Shown piece after piece: positions 43,548 through 54,440 of a stretch of DNA of 64,000 bases. The stretch's first letter is position 1. Each line of letters begins with the position of its first letter. Source of the DNA: Meghimatium bilineatum (lineage: Eukaryota > Mollusca > Gastropoda > Stylommatophora > Philomycidae); the NCBI GenBank assembly GCA_034231615.1, contig CM067306.1, positions 32,605,363 to 32,669,362 on the forward strand, written 5' to 3'. The translations under genes and the position numbers were made by a program. The notes under the pieces were generated by a model. It was given only the letters and a program-made list of their open reading frames with translations. It made no database searches and had not been told where the DNA came from.

Positions 43548-44035
43548 AGAATAATGCATATTCTGTTGGAGTAATCACATATTTTGTTGGAGTAATGCAT
43601 ATTCTGTTGGAATAATGCATATTCTGTTGGAATAATGCATATTCTGTTGGAATAATGCATATTCTGTTAGTAATGCATATTCTGTTGGAATAATGCATAT
43701 TCTGTTGGAGTAATGCATATTCTGTTGGAATAATGCATATTCTGTTGGAGTAATGCATATTCTGTTGGAGTAATGCATATTCTGTTGGAGTAATGCATAT
43801 TCTGTTGGAATAATGCATATTCTGTTGGAGTAATGCATATTCTGTTGGAATAATGCATATTCTGTTGGAGTAATGCATATTCTGTTGGAATAATGCATAT
43901 TCTGTTGGAATAATGCATATTCTGTTGGAGTAATGCATATTCTGTTGGAATAATGCATATTCTGTTGGAGTAATGCATATTCTGTTGGAGTAATGCATAT
44001 TCTGTTAGAGTAATGCATATTCTGTTGGAGTAATA
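43548..44035. repeat. 20-bp minisatellite with ATGCATAT in each unit (about 24 copies)
   Basis: Units TAATGCATATTCTGTTGGAA/G. The period of 20 keeps all three minus-strand frames open (43546-43998, 43575-44216, 43667-44101), giving a repeating YSNRICITPTEYALLQQNMH-type peptide. These frames are repeat products, not genes. Confidence 0.97.
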
Positions 44036-44096
44036 TGGAAGGTGCCGTTGGAGTATGGACGATTCTGTTAGCGTTGCATGAAAGATTATGTTGTAT

Positions 44097-44415
44097 AGCA
44101 CGTTTCATCAACTTAACCACATTTAAAATGATGCATCTCAGCAAATATATAACGTATATAATTGAAATTTTGTTTGTGAGTTTGAAATGATAGAACCTAC
44201 GAATTATATTTCCCATTAAAATGCAGCCATTGGTTTCAATTTCTGTTTATGTGCGATATAGATAAACAGTCTACTTGTCAGCACACATCTCACACACAAA
44301 AATTAGGGTGTTTCAGTCAATTATAATTTCGTCATTTACACATGATGTGTTTATCAAACAATTGGCATGATTTAAGCGTGCAATTGCATGACTCTGCACC
44401 CTCGAACACAAGACA
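44097..44415 (+). repeat. Family I dispersed repeat, intact copy
   Basis: AAAATGATGCATCTCAGCAA, TATAATTGAAATTTTG, ATTGGTTTCAATTTCTGTTT, CAGTCTACTTGTCAG, ACACATGATGTGTTTATCAA, CACCCTCGAACACAAGACA are found in order at 62582-62697 plus 63217-63430, where a LINE splits it. Confidence 0.75.
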
Positions 44416-44580
44416 TATGGTGCTTAAAGGTTGTATCTTGGTGAAATTCACGCTGAAATTCTCCGTCAGAAGAGTCTCAACATAAAGTGTGTAGTTAGTA
44501 GGAAAAATGAGTCTACGAGTAAATTTTATGAGATTAGAGCAGATAACAAATACGATTTTAAAGTATTTCTGCAATGAAGC

Positions 44581-45490
44581 TATCTGAAAAAAACTATATC
44601 TTTCTATTGCAAACCCAGAAAAGAGGATTATTCATGCCTTGGGGATAACTAAGAATCACATACAGAAAGCATACCCAAATGATATATGGACACATGTATA
44701 TACAGATGGATCAGCGAAAGAAGCAGCATTTGATGGAGGAGCGGGAATATATATAGTAACACCAGATGGAAAAGAAATAGAAAAATCCTTACCCACAGGC
44801 AAAAATTCCACAAATTTAAAAGCAGAAATGGAAGCCATAATAGAGGCAGCCAAAATGCTCATACATTGCTTGCCGAGTCACAACAGGCATGTAGTCTTTC
44901 TAACAGATGCAAAGTCAGTGTTGCAGACATTGAAAGATCCAAAGAACATGAGCATGAAAGAACTTATGGCCTGCCTACTACACCTCAGCAGTACTACCAA
45001 AGAAACAGTACTGCAGTGGATCCCTGGTCACTTTGGCATACTTGGAAATGAAAAAAACCAGATATCCTGGCAAGGAAAGGGGGATCCCTGGAGCAAATAG
45101 AAAGTGATAATACGTACTATGAATGTAAGACCGTGTTAAAAGCAGAATATAAGAAAAAGTGGAAACAGAAGCACCCAACTGCAGAACCAAATTACCCCTA
45201 CCATCAAATGTCACTACGGAACAAACCATAATCTACAGACTACGAACTGGACACAACAGACTGAGAAGTCACATGTTCCGAAAGCTCAAGATTGGCGAGA
45301 CAGAACTGTGCAACTGTGGACTGAGTCCAGAGACTGCAGAACACATTCTTCATGTCTATCAACTCTACCAAGTAGAGAGGGATAACATATGGCCTACTGA
45401 GACGGCACTACTTCCAGACTTAGGGTTTCCATGGTTTCACCTGAAGCGAATCACACAATTCATTGAAACTAATGGTGCTGTAACCTGATA
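44581..45490 (+). mobile_element. RNase H LINE 3' part
   Basis: Frame 44639-45100: WTHVYTDGSAKEAAFDGGAG, LKAEMEAIIEAAKML, VFLTDAKSVLQTL and QWIPGHFGILGNEK give the catalytic D, E, D and H regions. A frameshift follows, then frame 45159-45488: TIIYRLRTGHNRLRSHMFRK and CNCGLSPETAEHIL, then HVY, a C-terminal Cys/His motif whose last Cys is Tyr. Tail GAAGAAGAAT. Non-functional. Confidence 0.85.
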
Positions 45491-45599
45491 TGTGACTGAA
45501 GAACGATGAAGAAGAATGCCTTAGGGATACGTAAACGAACATTGAATCGTTGGATAGCAAAATCTGATATGTCCAATTCAAGTTGTTTACACACGACAA

Positions 45600-45725
45600 T
45601 TAGGCCAAGATTAGTGGATAATTGTGACAGATCTTGTTGGATAGTTAGTGGATAATTTTGACAGATATTTTTGGATAATTAATCGATAGTTTTGACATTT
45701 AATTTTGACAGATCTTGAGGCAGAT
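45600..45725. repeat. Short imperfect repeat of TTTTGACAGATCTTG
   Basis: Four to five spaced copies, with TTAGTGGATAATTGTGACAG variants. Confidence 0.7.
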
Positions 45726-45789
45726 GTCTTCTATTTTCAAAAATAAAATGTGAACATGAACACCAAAATTGCACTAGATAAAACGATCA

Positions 45790-46185
45790 GCATGCCACCA
45801 CTATGCTATCTATGTCAAACGTAGATATTAACGACAAAAATCAAAAGAAAATTGTTGCAACAGAAATGACTTGTCCACGTAGAATTCTATGAGTAAAATA
45901 AGAGACAGAATAAGAAATTAAAACACTAGAAGACTAAAAACATAATACAAATCCTGGATTACATAAGAAAATAAGTGGTTTTCACATGCTTTCAGACTAC
46001 CATCAGATGGTATACAGCCCCTCAAAAATCATTGCTATACAGACACGGTGAATACAAAGCCAGAGGCAGAGCATGCACAAGATGGATTACAGAAATAAAA
46101 CAATCAACAAAAACAAACATATATAAAGCGCACAAAGAGGTCGTCTCCAGAGAACTCTTCTACACAGAAAGTCATTAAAGGGGTA
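45790..46185 (+). mobile_element. RTE-type LINE fragment
   Basis: MVFTCFQTTIRWYTAPQKSL, YRHGEYKARGRACTRWITEI, KQSTKTNIYKAHKEVVSREL; sister copies at 39215-39600 and 23760-24240. Confidence 0.8.
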
Positions 46186-46386
46186 TAGCGCGAAAATAAA
46201 GAGTTGTTGACAAGCACATTAGAGGAACAATGTTCCATTATGATATGTATGCACCGCGAAGTGATGATACATATGAAATAATTAAATCAATGAATGCCCG
46301 GTATGGTAGCGTGCTAAATGTCAATGACAAAGAGTGTGACAAGTATCTCGTATACCGATTATTTAAGAAATTATCTTCAACAGTTA

Positions 46387-46622
46387 TTCTTCTCCAGCGT
46401 TCATTCTCAAACTCCTGCCAGATCTCTCTTGTAGCAGAACAATGGCCGTACTAGATTTCCAGCATGACCCCTACCATCAAATGTCACTACGGAACAAACC
46501 ATAATCTACAGACTACGAACTGGCCACAACAGACTGAGAAGTGAAATAGTCCAGAGAATGGAAATGCGTTGTGTCGCCGTTTTATTTGCGCCAATGGCCC
46601 GACACATCCGTCTCCGGCGGCA
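46387..46622 (-). mobile_element. SINE-B copy carrying a ~75-bp LINE fragment
   Basis: The outer parts (46387-46466 and 46543-46622) are SINE-B (CGTTCATTCTCAAACTCCTG; AGTCCAGAGAATGGAAATGC; CCCGACACATCCGTCTCCGG). Between them, 46468-46542 matches 45194-45269 of the RNase H LINE with one mismatch seen (CCCCTACCATCAAATGTCAC ... ACAACAGACTGAGAAGT). Confidence 0.85.
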
Positions 46623-46915
46623 ACAGTTATTCATATACAAACATCGGAGACACATTGTAATATTAGACACGCCTGTGCTAATCAACTCAGAATCTGTGTC
46701 TGAAGTGGTAAAACTTCTTTTTTCGACACACAATAATTAGTACGCCGACAAAGATGAAAGGATTCCATTCGTGCATAAAAACTGGATATGATGCACAAAT
46801 ATAAAATATACATTTGTTAGGTCTAACCAAAATTAACATCGTATGCAAACAATTGGCATTAATATGTTAGACGGTTACATAGATAATTACATGTGTTCGA
46901 GGGAAAAGCTAGTGA
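46622..46915. other. Unassigned intronic DNA
   Basis: No recognised feature. Confidence 0.3.
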
Positions 46916-47115
46916 AACATGCTATTATATTATGGCATATTCTGTTGAAGTAGTATGGAAGATTCAGTTGGAGTAGTATGGAAGATTATGTTGAAGTAGT
47001 ATGGAAGATTCTGTTGAAGTAGTATGGAAGATTCAGTTGGAGTAGTATGGAAGATTCAGTTGAAGTATTAAATTCTGGTGAACTAGTATGATTCAGTTGG
47101 ATTGGAAAATGTGGT
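46915..47115. repeat. ~23-bp repeat related to the 43548 array
   Basis: GTAGTATGGAAGATTCAGTT and TATTCTGTTGAAGTAGTATG units. The TATTCTGTTGRAGTA part is shared with the 20-bp array 3 kb upstream. Confidence 0.8.
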
Positions 47116-47249
47116 TGAATATGGTTATAGATGGTATATACTGGAGAGACGAGTAGGTTACTATACACCTAGACATAACACACTCTGCATATTTTTCTCT
47201 GGAATTTTCTACTTAGAGTACCATGTCCTTCCCGACTTCTTGTAAAAGT

Positions 47250-47370
47250 ATTTCGTGAATGGGGTTCTTCATAAATTACGTCAACAAATAGGGGGAAAGG
47301 GGTTTTAAAATGTTTGACAGGTGTTAACAGGGATGGAGAGTTGGGTGTTTGACAAAAGTTGACGTCAAGA
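47250..47370 (+). repeat. Family G repeat, copy 3
   Basis: ATAAATTACGTCAACAAATA, AAAATGTTTGACAGGTGTTA, TTTGACAAAAGTTGACGTCA. 47370-47765 has only a poly-G run and unrecognised sequence. Confidence 0.65.
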
Positions 47371-47775
47371 AAACCGTTTTTTATATACAGCAATTAAATT
47401 GTGTGAATATTACAAATTTTCCGAAAAATGTGAAAGATGAGGGTTTTTCCCGCACTGTAAGGAAAAAAGTCTTGGAAAGGGGGGGGGGGAGAGAAAAGAG
47501 AAACAATGATTTTTTTATATAAATTAAGCAGAAGTGGGAGATCCTTGGATTCTTGTGAAACAAAACCTGTATGTTTCCCATAAGTTTTGTTCAAAATTTT
47601 TCTTTGGGTATGGAAGAGGAAGTGGTAAAATATGTGACGTATTTAAAAAGGGGATGGGGTCCCCTAAATTCTTTACAGTTGTTGACAGAAGAGGGGTCAA
47701 AATTGGCAAAAAAATGTTGATGTACTTATGGATACATCCTGTGTTTGCACAGGAAATTAATTTATCGCAAATGAC

Positions 47776-48235
47776 ATGACAAATAGTGATGTGATTGTAT
47801 TGACAAATGGTGATGTGATTGTTTTAACAGATGTTGATGTGATTGTGTTGACAAATGGTGATGTGATTGTGTTGACAAATGGTGATGTGATTGTGTTCGC
47901 AGATGCCGATGTGATTGTATTGACAGATTGTTATGTGATTGTGTTGACAGATAGTGATGTGATTGTATTGACAGATAGTGATGTGATTGTATTGACAAAT
48001 TCGATGTGATTGTGTTGACAAATGTAATGTGATTGTATTGACAGATGGTAATATGATTGTATTGACAGATGGTGGTGGGATTGTATTGACAGATGGTAAT
48101 ATGATTGTATTGACAGATGGTGATGTGATTGTATTGACAGATGGTGATGTGATTGTATTGACAGATGGTGATGTGATTGTGTTGACAGGTGATGATGTGA
48201 TTGTATTAAAAGATGGTGATGTAATTATGTTGACA
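47776..48235. repeat. 24-bp minisatellite, about 19 copies
   Basis: GATGTGATTGTATTGACAGA-TGGT units. The period divisible by three gives frames encoding VIVLTDGD (+) and QSHHYLSI (-) peptides; repeat products. Confidence 0.95.
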
Positions 48236-48369
48236 GAAACATCTACGGAGTTCTGTAGCAGTTCTGTAGCAGGTAATTTTCAGTGATCCAGACACTTCTG
48301 GGATTTGCTCTTTCACCCAATGTCACCTAGTGATATCTGCAGGTGTTTGCCATTTGCTGCATTATTCCA

Positions 48370-48690
48370 TGTCATTCAATCAAGTGCCATGCCGAGCTGC
48401 GTAGACTATCATGTTTCTCAACAACTCTCTGTCTCTTGTGTTGCTAATAAGTTAAGTTGGTGATATCTTTGTGTGCCCCCGTGATAACCCATCCAGAAAT
48501 TTCTCTCTTTGTCTTCCTCTGTCTCTTCTCCCCATGATCTTTCCGGTGGTTACTAAATGTTGAAGTTTTGCTCTTATCATTACTTGCCCTAATAATCTTG
48601 ACTATAATTTGTCGTTTTACTCCAACATCTCTAAGGACTTCTACATTAGTTTTCTTGGCTGTCCATGGAGTTTTCATCATTCCTTAAAAA
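48370..48690 (-). mobile_element. RTE-type LINE fragment, copy A
   Basis: Minus strand: MMKTPWTAKKTNVEVLRDVG, VKRQIIVKIIRASNDKS, GEKRQRKTKREISGWVITGA. The nucleotide sequence parallels 56275-56615. Confidence 0.75.
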
Positions 48691-49000
48691 AAAAAAAACA
48701 CATCTCACTAACCTCCAGCTCATTTCGATCTTTTTTGTTTGCTACTCATATGCTTCACATGAATCAAGAAAAAAAACACAAGAATAATCATCATGAGGAA
48801 ACAAACATAACATCATATCGTTCGAATTCTCATATGCATTGATACGTTACATTGCATAGATTGTTTCTCCATTTTTTGAAATGCTGGTTTAGATTGTGCT
48901 ATCCTGCTCTTTATCTCATTGAAGCACCGATCATCTGATGGTAGGTGCCAAGCGATCATCTGATGGTAGGTGCCAAGATCATCAATTAGTGTCAATACTT
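48690..49000. other. Unassigned DNA with a 23-bp duplication
   Basis: GATCATCTGATGGTAGGTGC-CAA occurs twice at 48930-48975. Nothing else. Confidence 0.5.
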
Positions 49001-49014
49001 TATTCACTTTATTT

Positions 49015-49174
49015 CTTCTTCTTCAGCGTTCATTCTCAAACTCCCACTGGATTTCTCTTGTAACAGGACAATGATCCTACAAAATTTCCAGTTGAATGTA
49101 GTCCAGAGAATGGAAATGCGTTGTGTTGCCGTTTTATTTGCGCCAATGGCCCAACACATCCGTCTTCGGGGGAT
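49015..49174 (-). mobile_element. SINE-B copy, complete, 12-bp TSD
   Basis: Perfect TTCACTTTATTT direct repeats at 49003-49014 and 49175-49186 define a 160-bp element: CTTCTTCTTCAGCGTTCATT (tail side) to CCGTCTTCGGGGG (5' end). This fixes both SINE-B boundaries. Confidence 0.92.
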
Positions 49175-49359
49175 TTCACTTTATTTAATTTTGCATCATT
49201 GATATTAATGCTGCATCTTGGCGGTGTACTATCTTTCAAACAACTACTACTGTTTTTTTGGTCTAATTTTGACTGAGGCGTTTGTTTTCACGTACTTATA
49301 CTTCAATATCCAACAGGGTTTGAATTTATTCCATATCATCATCATTTTCCTTTTGCGCT

Positions 49360-49690
49360 GAAGTTAGCGCATAGGGCAGAGGTCAGGTCTCTCCTTATGT
49401 CTGTTCAAAGCTATTCTGTGCAGGTCTTGAATAGTATGGATATTGATTGTTTTACTTTCTCTAAGTATTGTTCTTCTGAGTGTTTCTTTTGATATACCCC
49501 TGGTTCTTTTGCCTGTAGGTATCCATTCACGAGATTGTATTCTGTTGATGTCTGCGCGTAGGACATGCCCGATATAGGACCATATAGTATGTTCCATATG
49601 TCTGTTCTTTGAGGAAGATTCTCCCTGATGTCACCGGTTCTGTACATGTGAAAGATTGTGGTCAACAGTTTCATGACGATGTTTATATAG
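49360..49690 (-). mobile_element. LINE fragment (post-RT)
   Basis: Minus strand: WNILYGPISGMSYAQTSTEY, then in another frame YIGHVLRADINRIQSREWIP, GKRTRGISKETLRRTILRES and LHRIALNRHKERPD. Confidence 0.8.
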
Positions 49691-49899
49691 TTAACAATCT
49701 GATGAATGTTGATGTTGAATTCTGTTCATGTGTTTATTAAGTGATAATGAGCTAGGGTCGTAGTCAAAAGTGGATATTTTCATCCAATCTTGTATGATGA
49801 TAGTTGTCGAGAACAAGTGGTGCATGCAGGATAACTACTGCTAGTATGATGATGGAGTTGGGGGTCTGTTACTTCTGATTTTCAGTTACTTAGTCCAGA

Positions 49900-50705
49900 C
49901 AGTTATCACATCATGTTAATCCATACAGTTATCACATCTTATTAATCCAGACAGCTATAACATCTTGTTAATCCATACAGTTATCACATCTTATTAATCC
50001 ATACAGTTATCACATCTTGTTAACTCATACAGTTATCACATCTTTTTAATCCAGACAGCTATAACATCTTGTTAATCCGGACAGTTATCACATCGTATTA
50101 ATCCAGACAGCTATAACATCTTGTTAATCCATACAGTTATCACATCTTGTTAATCCATACAGTTATCACATTTTGTTAATCCATACAGTTATCACATCTT
50201 GTTAATCCATACAGTTATCACATCTTGTTAATCCAGATAGTTATCACATCTTGTTAATCCATACAGTTATCACATCTTGTTAATCCATACAGTTATCACA
50301 TCTTGTTAATCCATACAGTTATCACATCTTGTTAATCCATACAGTTATCACATCTTGTTAATCCATACAGTTATCTCATCTTATTAATTCAGATAGTTAT
50401 CACATCTTGTTAATCCATACAGATATCACATCTTATTAATCATATCTTATTAATCCAAACAGTTATCACATCTTGCTAGCCCAGACAGTTATATCATCTT
50501 GTTAATCCAGTGACCACAACTTGTTAATCTTGACAGTTATCGTATCTTGTTAATCCAGTTATCGTATATTGTTAATCTAGACAGTTTTCGTATCCTGTTA
50601 GTCCAGACAGTTATTGTATATTGTTAATCTAGACACTAGACAGTTATATTATATTGTTAATCCACACAGTTGTCATATCTGGTTAGTCCAGGCAGTTATC
50701 ATGTC
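49900..50705. repeat. 26-bp minisatellite (about 22 regular units, then degenerate)
   Basis: TTAATCCATACAGTTATCAC-ATCTTG units, regular over 49910-50480, then decayed copies (AATCTAGACAGTT) to 50705. Unlike the other arrays it opens no long frame. Confidence 0.95.
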
Positions 50706-50754
50706 TGACTCTTAGCTCACGATTGCAAATATTAAAGACGACCTGTGTTAATTA

Positions 50755-51900
50755 ATATGAGTCAGTCAGTTCCTATTTTGCCAAGTTAGGCACATAGGGC
50801 GGATGTCATAGTTTCATGCATGTCGGTCAGTTGCTAGGGATTGCAGGTCTTGTGCATTTATGCCTGTTGATTTTAGTTCATTCATAAAAGTTCTTCTGAG
50901 CGTTGTTTTTGGTCTTTCCTGTTTTATTTTCCCGTCTGTTGTCCACATGAAGACTTGTCGTGGAATTATGTCTTCCTTCATTCTAAGTGTGTGGCCGATG
51001 TATGTCCAGCGGCGTTTTCTGATGATGTTCGTCACATATTCTTGTTTTGTCTCCTCTTTTAGTATGTCGTTTGATTTGAAATCTTTCCGATTAGTACGAG
51101 GCGTGTTCAAATGAAAACGGGACTTGTGGATTTATTTAAAAATGTCACCATATGCTGCCTTCATTCTCCGATGAATGTCTACTGCTTGACATCCTTCAAA
51201 TGAAAGAAACTGGATCACAGCACGCTGATTCACTTTGGACGGGTTCGGAATCACACCCGCCATATTGTTAACAGTCTTCTGCAGCACATATGCATGCTGG
51301 GAAGATGAACACGTGACCGTATGTAAATTATTGGATACTCATTACTAGTGCAAAATGTCATCAATATCAGTGCGCTCTATCACGCGTGGTGTAACAAGTC
51401 CCGTTTTCATTTGAACACGCCTCGTATTTGTGATTATTCTGAGGCAATCTATCCTCGAAGGCAACTAACTTCTTATCCATTATTGCGGTAGATTTCCAAC
51501 TTTCATATCCATATGTCAATGATGGAATCACACTTGTATGGAAAAGTCGCAGTTTGATGTGATTACTTGCGGTCTTTGATCTCCAGATGTTTGTTATAGG
51601 AGTTGGAGGCGAGAGCGATTCGAGTCTTTATTTCTGAGTTGGTATCACCGTCTGCTGTTATCTTGCTTCCCAAATATAACGAAATTTGAAACGTTGTCTA
51701 GTGTATTGTCATCTAGTTTAATTTATTCTGTCAGATCGGTAAAGTTCATGATTTTCATTTTATGTGTGTTTATTTGATGCCTTATCAATTTCGCAAAAAT
51801 TTGCGTCTTTCTGTGTTTTCTTGGAGATCTTGGTGTGTTAAACTCAGTAAAGCAATATCATCTGCGAAGGTGAGATCTTCCAGGGTCTTGTTGTTTACCC
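50755..51900 (-). mobile_element. LINE reverse transcriptase remnant interrupted by a MITE
   Basis: Minus strand, from high to low coordinates: WVNNKTLEDLTFADDIALL at about 51900-51840 (catalytic box), later IDCLRIIT at about 51440, then the MITE (51097-51424), then RTNRKDFKSNDILKEETKQE, RRWTYIGHTLRMKEDIIPRQ and TLRRTFMNELKST. Reading across the MITE restores the expected order. Confidence 0.85.
51097..51424. mobile_element. Tc1/mariner-like MITE, 31-bp perfect TIRs
   Basis: The first 31 bp (51097-51127, starting CGAGGCGTGTTCAAATGAAA) are the exact reverse complement of the last 31 bp (51394-51424). TA lies on both sides (51095-51096, 51425-51426). 328 bp, no transposase frame. Perfect ends suggest a recent insertion. 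Confidence 0.92.
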
Positions 51901-52690
51901 ATGTTAATATGAGTGCATATCTATAACTGCCGGTTCATTAAATTTACTGGCCAGGACAAGATGAGTTTTGTGGTAATGAACGAACAGGCTTACAAATGAA
52001 ACATCTATAATCAGTGTTTCACAAGAATTTTCTAAAGTTGTTTCTAAACCACATGCAGTATGTGAATGCTTCTAAACCTCATGCCGTATGTCGGCACTTC
52101 GATTGATTTGGATGTGAACATGGTATTGATTTCTCATCTTGACTGCAATAAAGGGGATTAGGTATTAGGTATCGATCGTACTAATAGTGTGGATACCTCC
52201 TGGACGAAATGAGGATTGTGTTTAACGAGGGTTGCCACGGGAGCCATTAACATGCGCACCCTTTACATTTGCAGGGGTTGAACAAATTAAATGGGTGTTC
52301 AATGAAATCGTCTTCAGAAAATATGTACACCAACATCTATTGATAGCTATAATTTTGTTTCTTCGTTTGGTTAAATTTCTAATGATTAACTCTTTGTGTC
52401 ATGTATTGATTCTTGGCATACCTCTCTCTGTGCCGGAAGTTGCTGAGCTGCGTTTCTGGTCGATGAGAATGCTGGGATTGCCTGATAATTCATGTTTGAT
52501 ATCCGGCTATTTTCTGTTAATGGTGATTACGCTTTGCTTTTTTGCATTGTCTTTGATACATTTTTTTCCCTATGCAATTATCTATCAATCATATGATCGA
52601 TTCATAACTTCAATTGACCTCTCTCTCTCTCTCTCTCTCTCTGCCACCTCCAACTCCTAGTGTAATTAAACTGTTCATTCAGGCATACGT
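51900..52690. other. Unassigned intronic DNA with (TC)n at 52618-52644
   Basis: Contains a 142-codon hydrophobic frame (52232-52660) that ends in a CT microsatellite; not supported as a gene. Confidence 0.35.
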
Positions 52691-53185
52691 AACATACCTA
52701 ATACAATTGAGATGTGCAATATACAGAAATGTGTTAATATGTTATCTATTATGCTGTATGGTTGTGAGAGTTGAATATTCACTGTACACATGGATATAGG
52801 CCTTCGAATACAAGTGTTATAGACGAAGTGTGTTCACTTCCTATAGATAGCATACGAGAAATGTGTATATAACAATTTAAGTAGAGAATTTTGCAGGTTC
52901 ACAAAAATCACTACTTTCAGTAGTAAAACTACGAAAACTTGCACGGTTTGGATATGTATGCTGACATTATTTCTTGTCAAAAACATAGCGTAGGGCACAG
53001 TTGAAGGTGGATAAGTAAAGTAGTGAAAGGAAAATCATGGGAAGACAATATCAAAGACCGGACAGGTCGAGATTTTCCCACACTCACTCATCACTGAAGA
53101 TATGAATCGCTGGAGAACCCTGTGTGTTGACGCACCCAATGCGGTACCCCTATGACCTGACTGGTTATGGGTTGATGGGTGAATG
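52690..53185 (+). mobile_element. LINE fragment (post-RT, C-terminal end)
   Basis: Decayed readings with VENFAG, LRKLARFGYVC, MGRQYQRPDRSRFSH and RWRTLCVDAPNAVPMRPDW-like ends: the 'L.WFGHV ... GRQR..W..D...W...DR..WR' tail. Confidence 0.7.
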
Positions 53186-53189
53186 TAAA

Positions 53190-53960
53190 TAGTACAAAAC
53201 TAAGCAGGTTTAAGAGTTAATATATTTAGATGTTGTCTTTACAGAGAATGGCAAATTCGATCTAGAAATTGAAACACGTTGTCAGAAAGCCAATGCTGTG
53301 ACGTACTAGCAGGTAAAGCTAGGAACAGGGTAATAAAGTTTTGCTAATCACCGGAGACACACATAATTACACACATACATCGACGTTTCGAGCAATAATC
53401 CTTAACCAAGACTACATACACAACAGAAAACAACGAGCAATCTGACTTACTAGCTGTAGCCAATGCTAAAAAACCCCCATCAATCGGCATGGCTACAATA
53501 CGAAAATTGATAAACAGTATTTTTATACCAACTTTGTGTTACCAATATCAAACATGGTCCTTGACAAAGAAGTTAGGGGAAAAAATCACTGTATGTGAAA
53601 TGAGATGTTTGAGGAAAGCTATAACTATCGCTAGAAGAGATCGAAAGAGAAATGAAGATATCGGGAAAGAAATAAAGACCATCTCAAACCAAGACTACAC
53701 AGAGAGACATCAAACCAGGTGGTTTGGTCACGTCATAAAAATGGGACAAACGCAAACAGCCTTCGTGTATACAATAGCAGAATATCAGATTACAAGACAC
53801 GAGAAAGACCAAGAACTAGTGTGATGGAGACAAAGAAACCTTAAAGAGAAACCTCAATGCGACCAACATGGTCAAAGACAGACAACTCCAACTTCCCATC
53901 GACGGCACAAGTGGAAATGACAACATATAGATGAATGAATTCATGAAAATAGGCAGAATT
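53190..53960 (+). mobile_element. RTE-type LINE fragment split by family D
   Basis: Left: GKFDLEIETRCQKANAVTY (53245-53310). Right, from 53460: TIRKLINSIFIPTLCYQYQT, WSLTKKLGEKITVCEMRCLR, KAITIARRDRKRNEDIGKE, YTERHQTRWFGHVIKMG. The family D repeat occupies the gap. Confidence 0.85.
53310..53458 (-). repeat. Family D repeat, copy 3, inserted in a LINE
   Basis: The minus strand carries GCTCGAAACGTCGATGTATG, GTGATTAGCAAAACTTTATT. AGCCAATGCT stands on both sides (53289 and 53457), a probable TSD. Confidence 0.75.
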
Positions 53961-53989
53961 TCACGGAAAGATAATCAAGTAAAGACATG

Positions 53990-54290
53990 GAACAATTAGG
54001 AATCAAAAGAGAACTGCTAAGAAAAATATAGTGAAGAATATGGAGTCGCTCCCCTCTTTAATGGACACATGAAAACACGTGACACCTTGTTGAAGACCTT
54101 ACTTGAGGGTAAAGTCGAAGGGAGGCTAGCAAGAGGTAGGTAGAGATACAAGTGTGAGAGTAACATCACAAGATGGACAGGTTACAGTCTAACAAAGTGC
54201 ACTACAAAAACGACAGACAGGTGATGCTGGGGAGGGAGGCTGTTGCAGCCAGCCTTATGTGCGGAGACGGCACTTAATGATAAGGTCAAA
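53990..54290 (+). mobile_element. RTE-type LINE C-terminal end
   Basis: ACACCTTGTTGAAGACCTTA, GGGTAAAGTCGAAGGGAGGC, GATGGACAGGTTACAGTCTA and GTGCGGAGACGGCACTTAA-TGAT match the RTE tail (LLEG..KG...RGRQRYKW..N.TRWTGYS...LRCGDGT). Confidence 0.75.
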
Positions 54291-54311
54291 TGGTCTCTCC
54301 AGAAAAAATGG

Positions 54312-54440
54312 TCAAAACACAGCCCTATTGCGCGTCACGTCGAAAAGCTATTTCGTTTTCTATTTTTTTTATTATTGATTAGCAACACGTGAGCAGCCCC
54401 TGGAAGTGACGCGCTATAGGGTAGTGTTGTGGGGTTTTGA
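54312..54440. repeat. ~129-bp imperfect palindrome
   Basis: The left arm TCAAAACACAGCCCTATTGC-GCGTCAC pairs with the complement of GTGACGCGCTATAGGGTAGT-GTTGTGGGGTTTTGA. It could be a tiny MITE; flanking repeats not clear. Confidence 0.6.

Noticed and set aside
43546..44216. Three overlapping minus-strand frames of 144-213 codons
   Set aside because: All arise from the 20-bp array being stop-free in every minus frame.
52232..52660. 142-codon hydrophobic frame
   Set aside because: The frame start has no ATG, and the frame ends in a (TC)n microsatellite. An acceptor-like TTTACATTTGCAG lies inside, but no matching donor, family or conserved motif was found.
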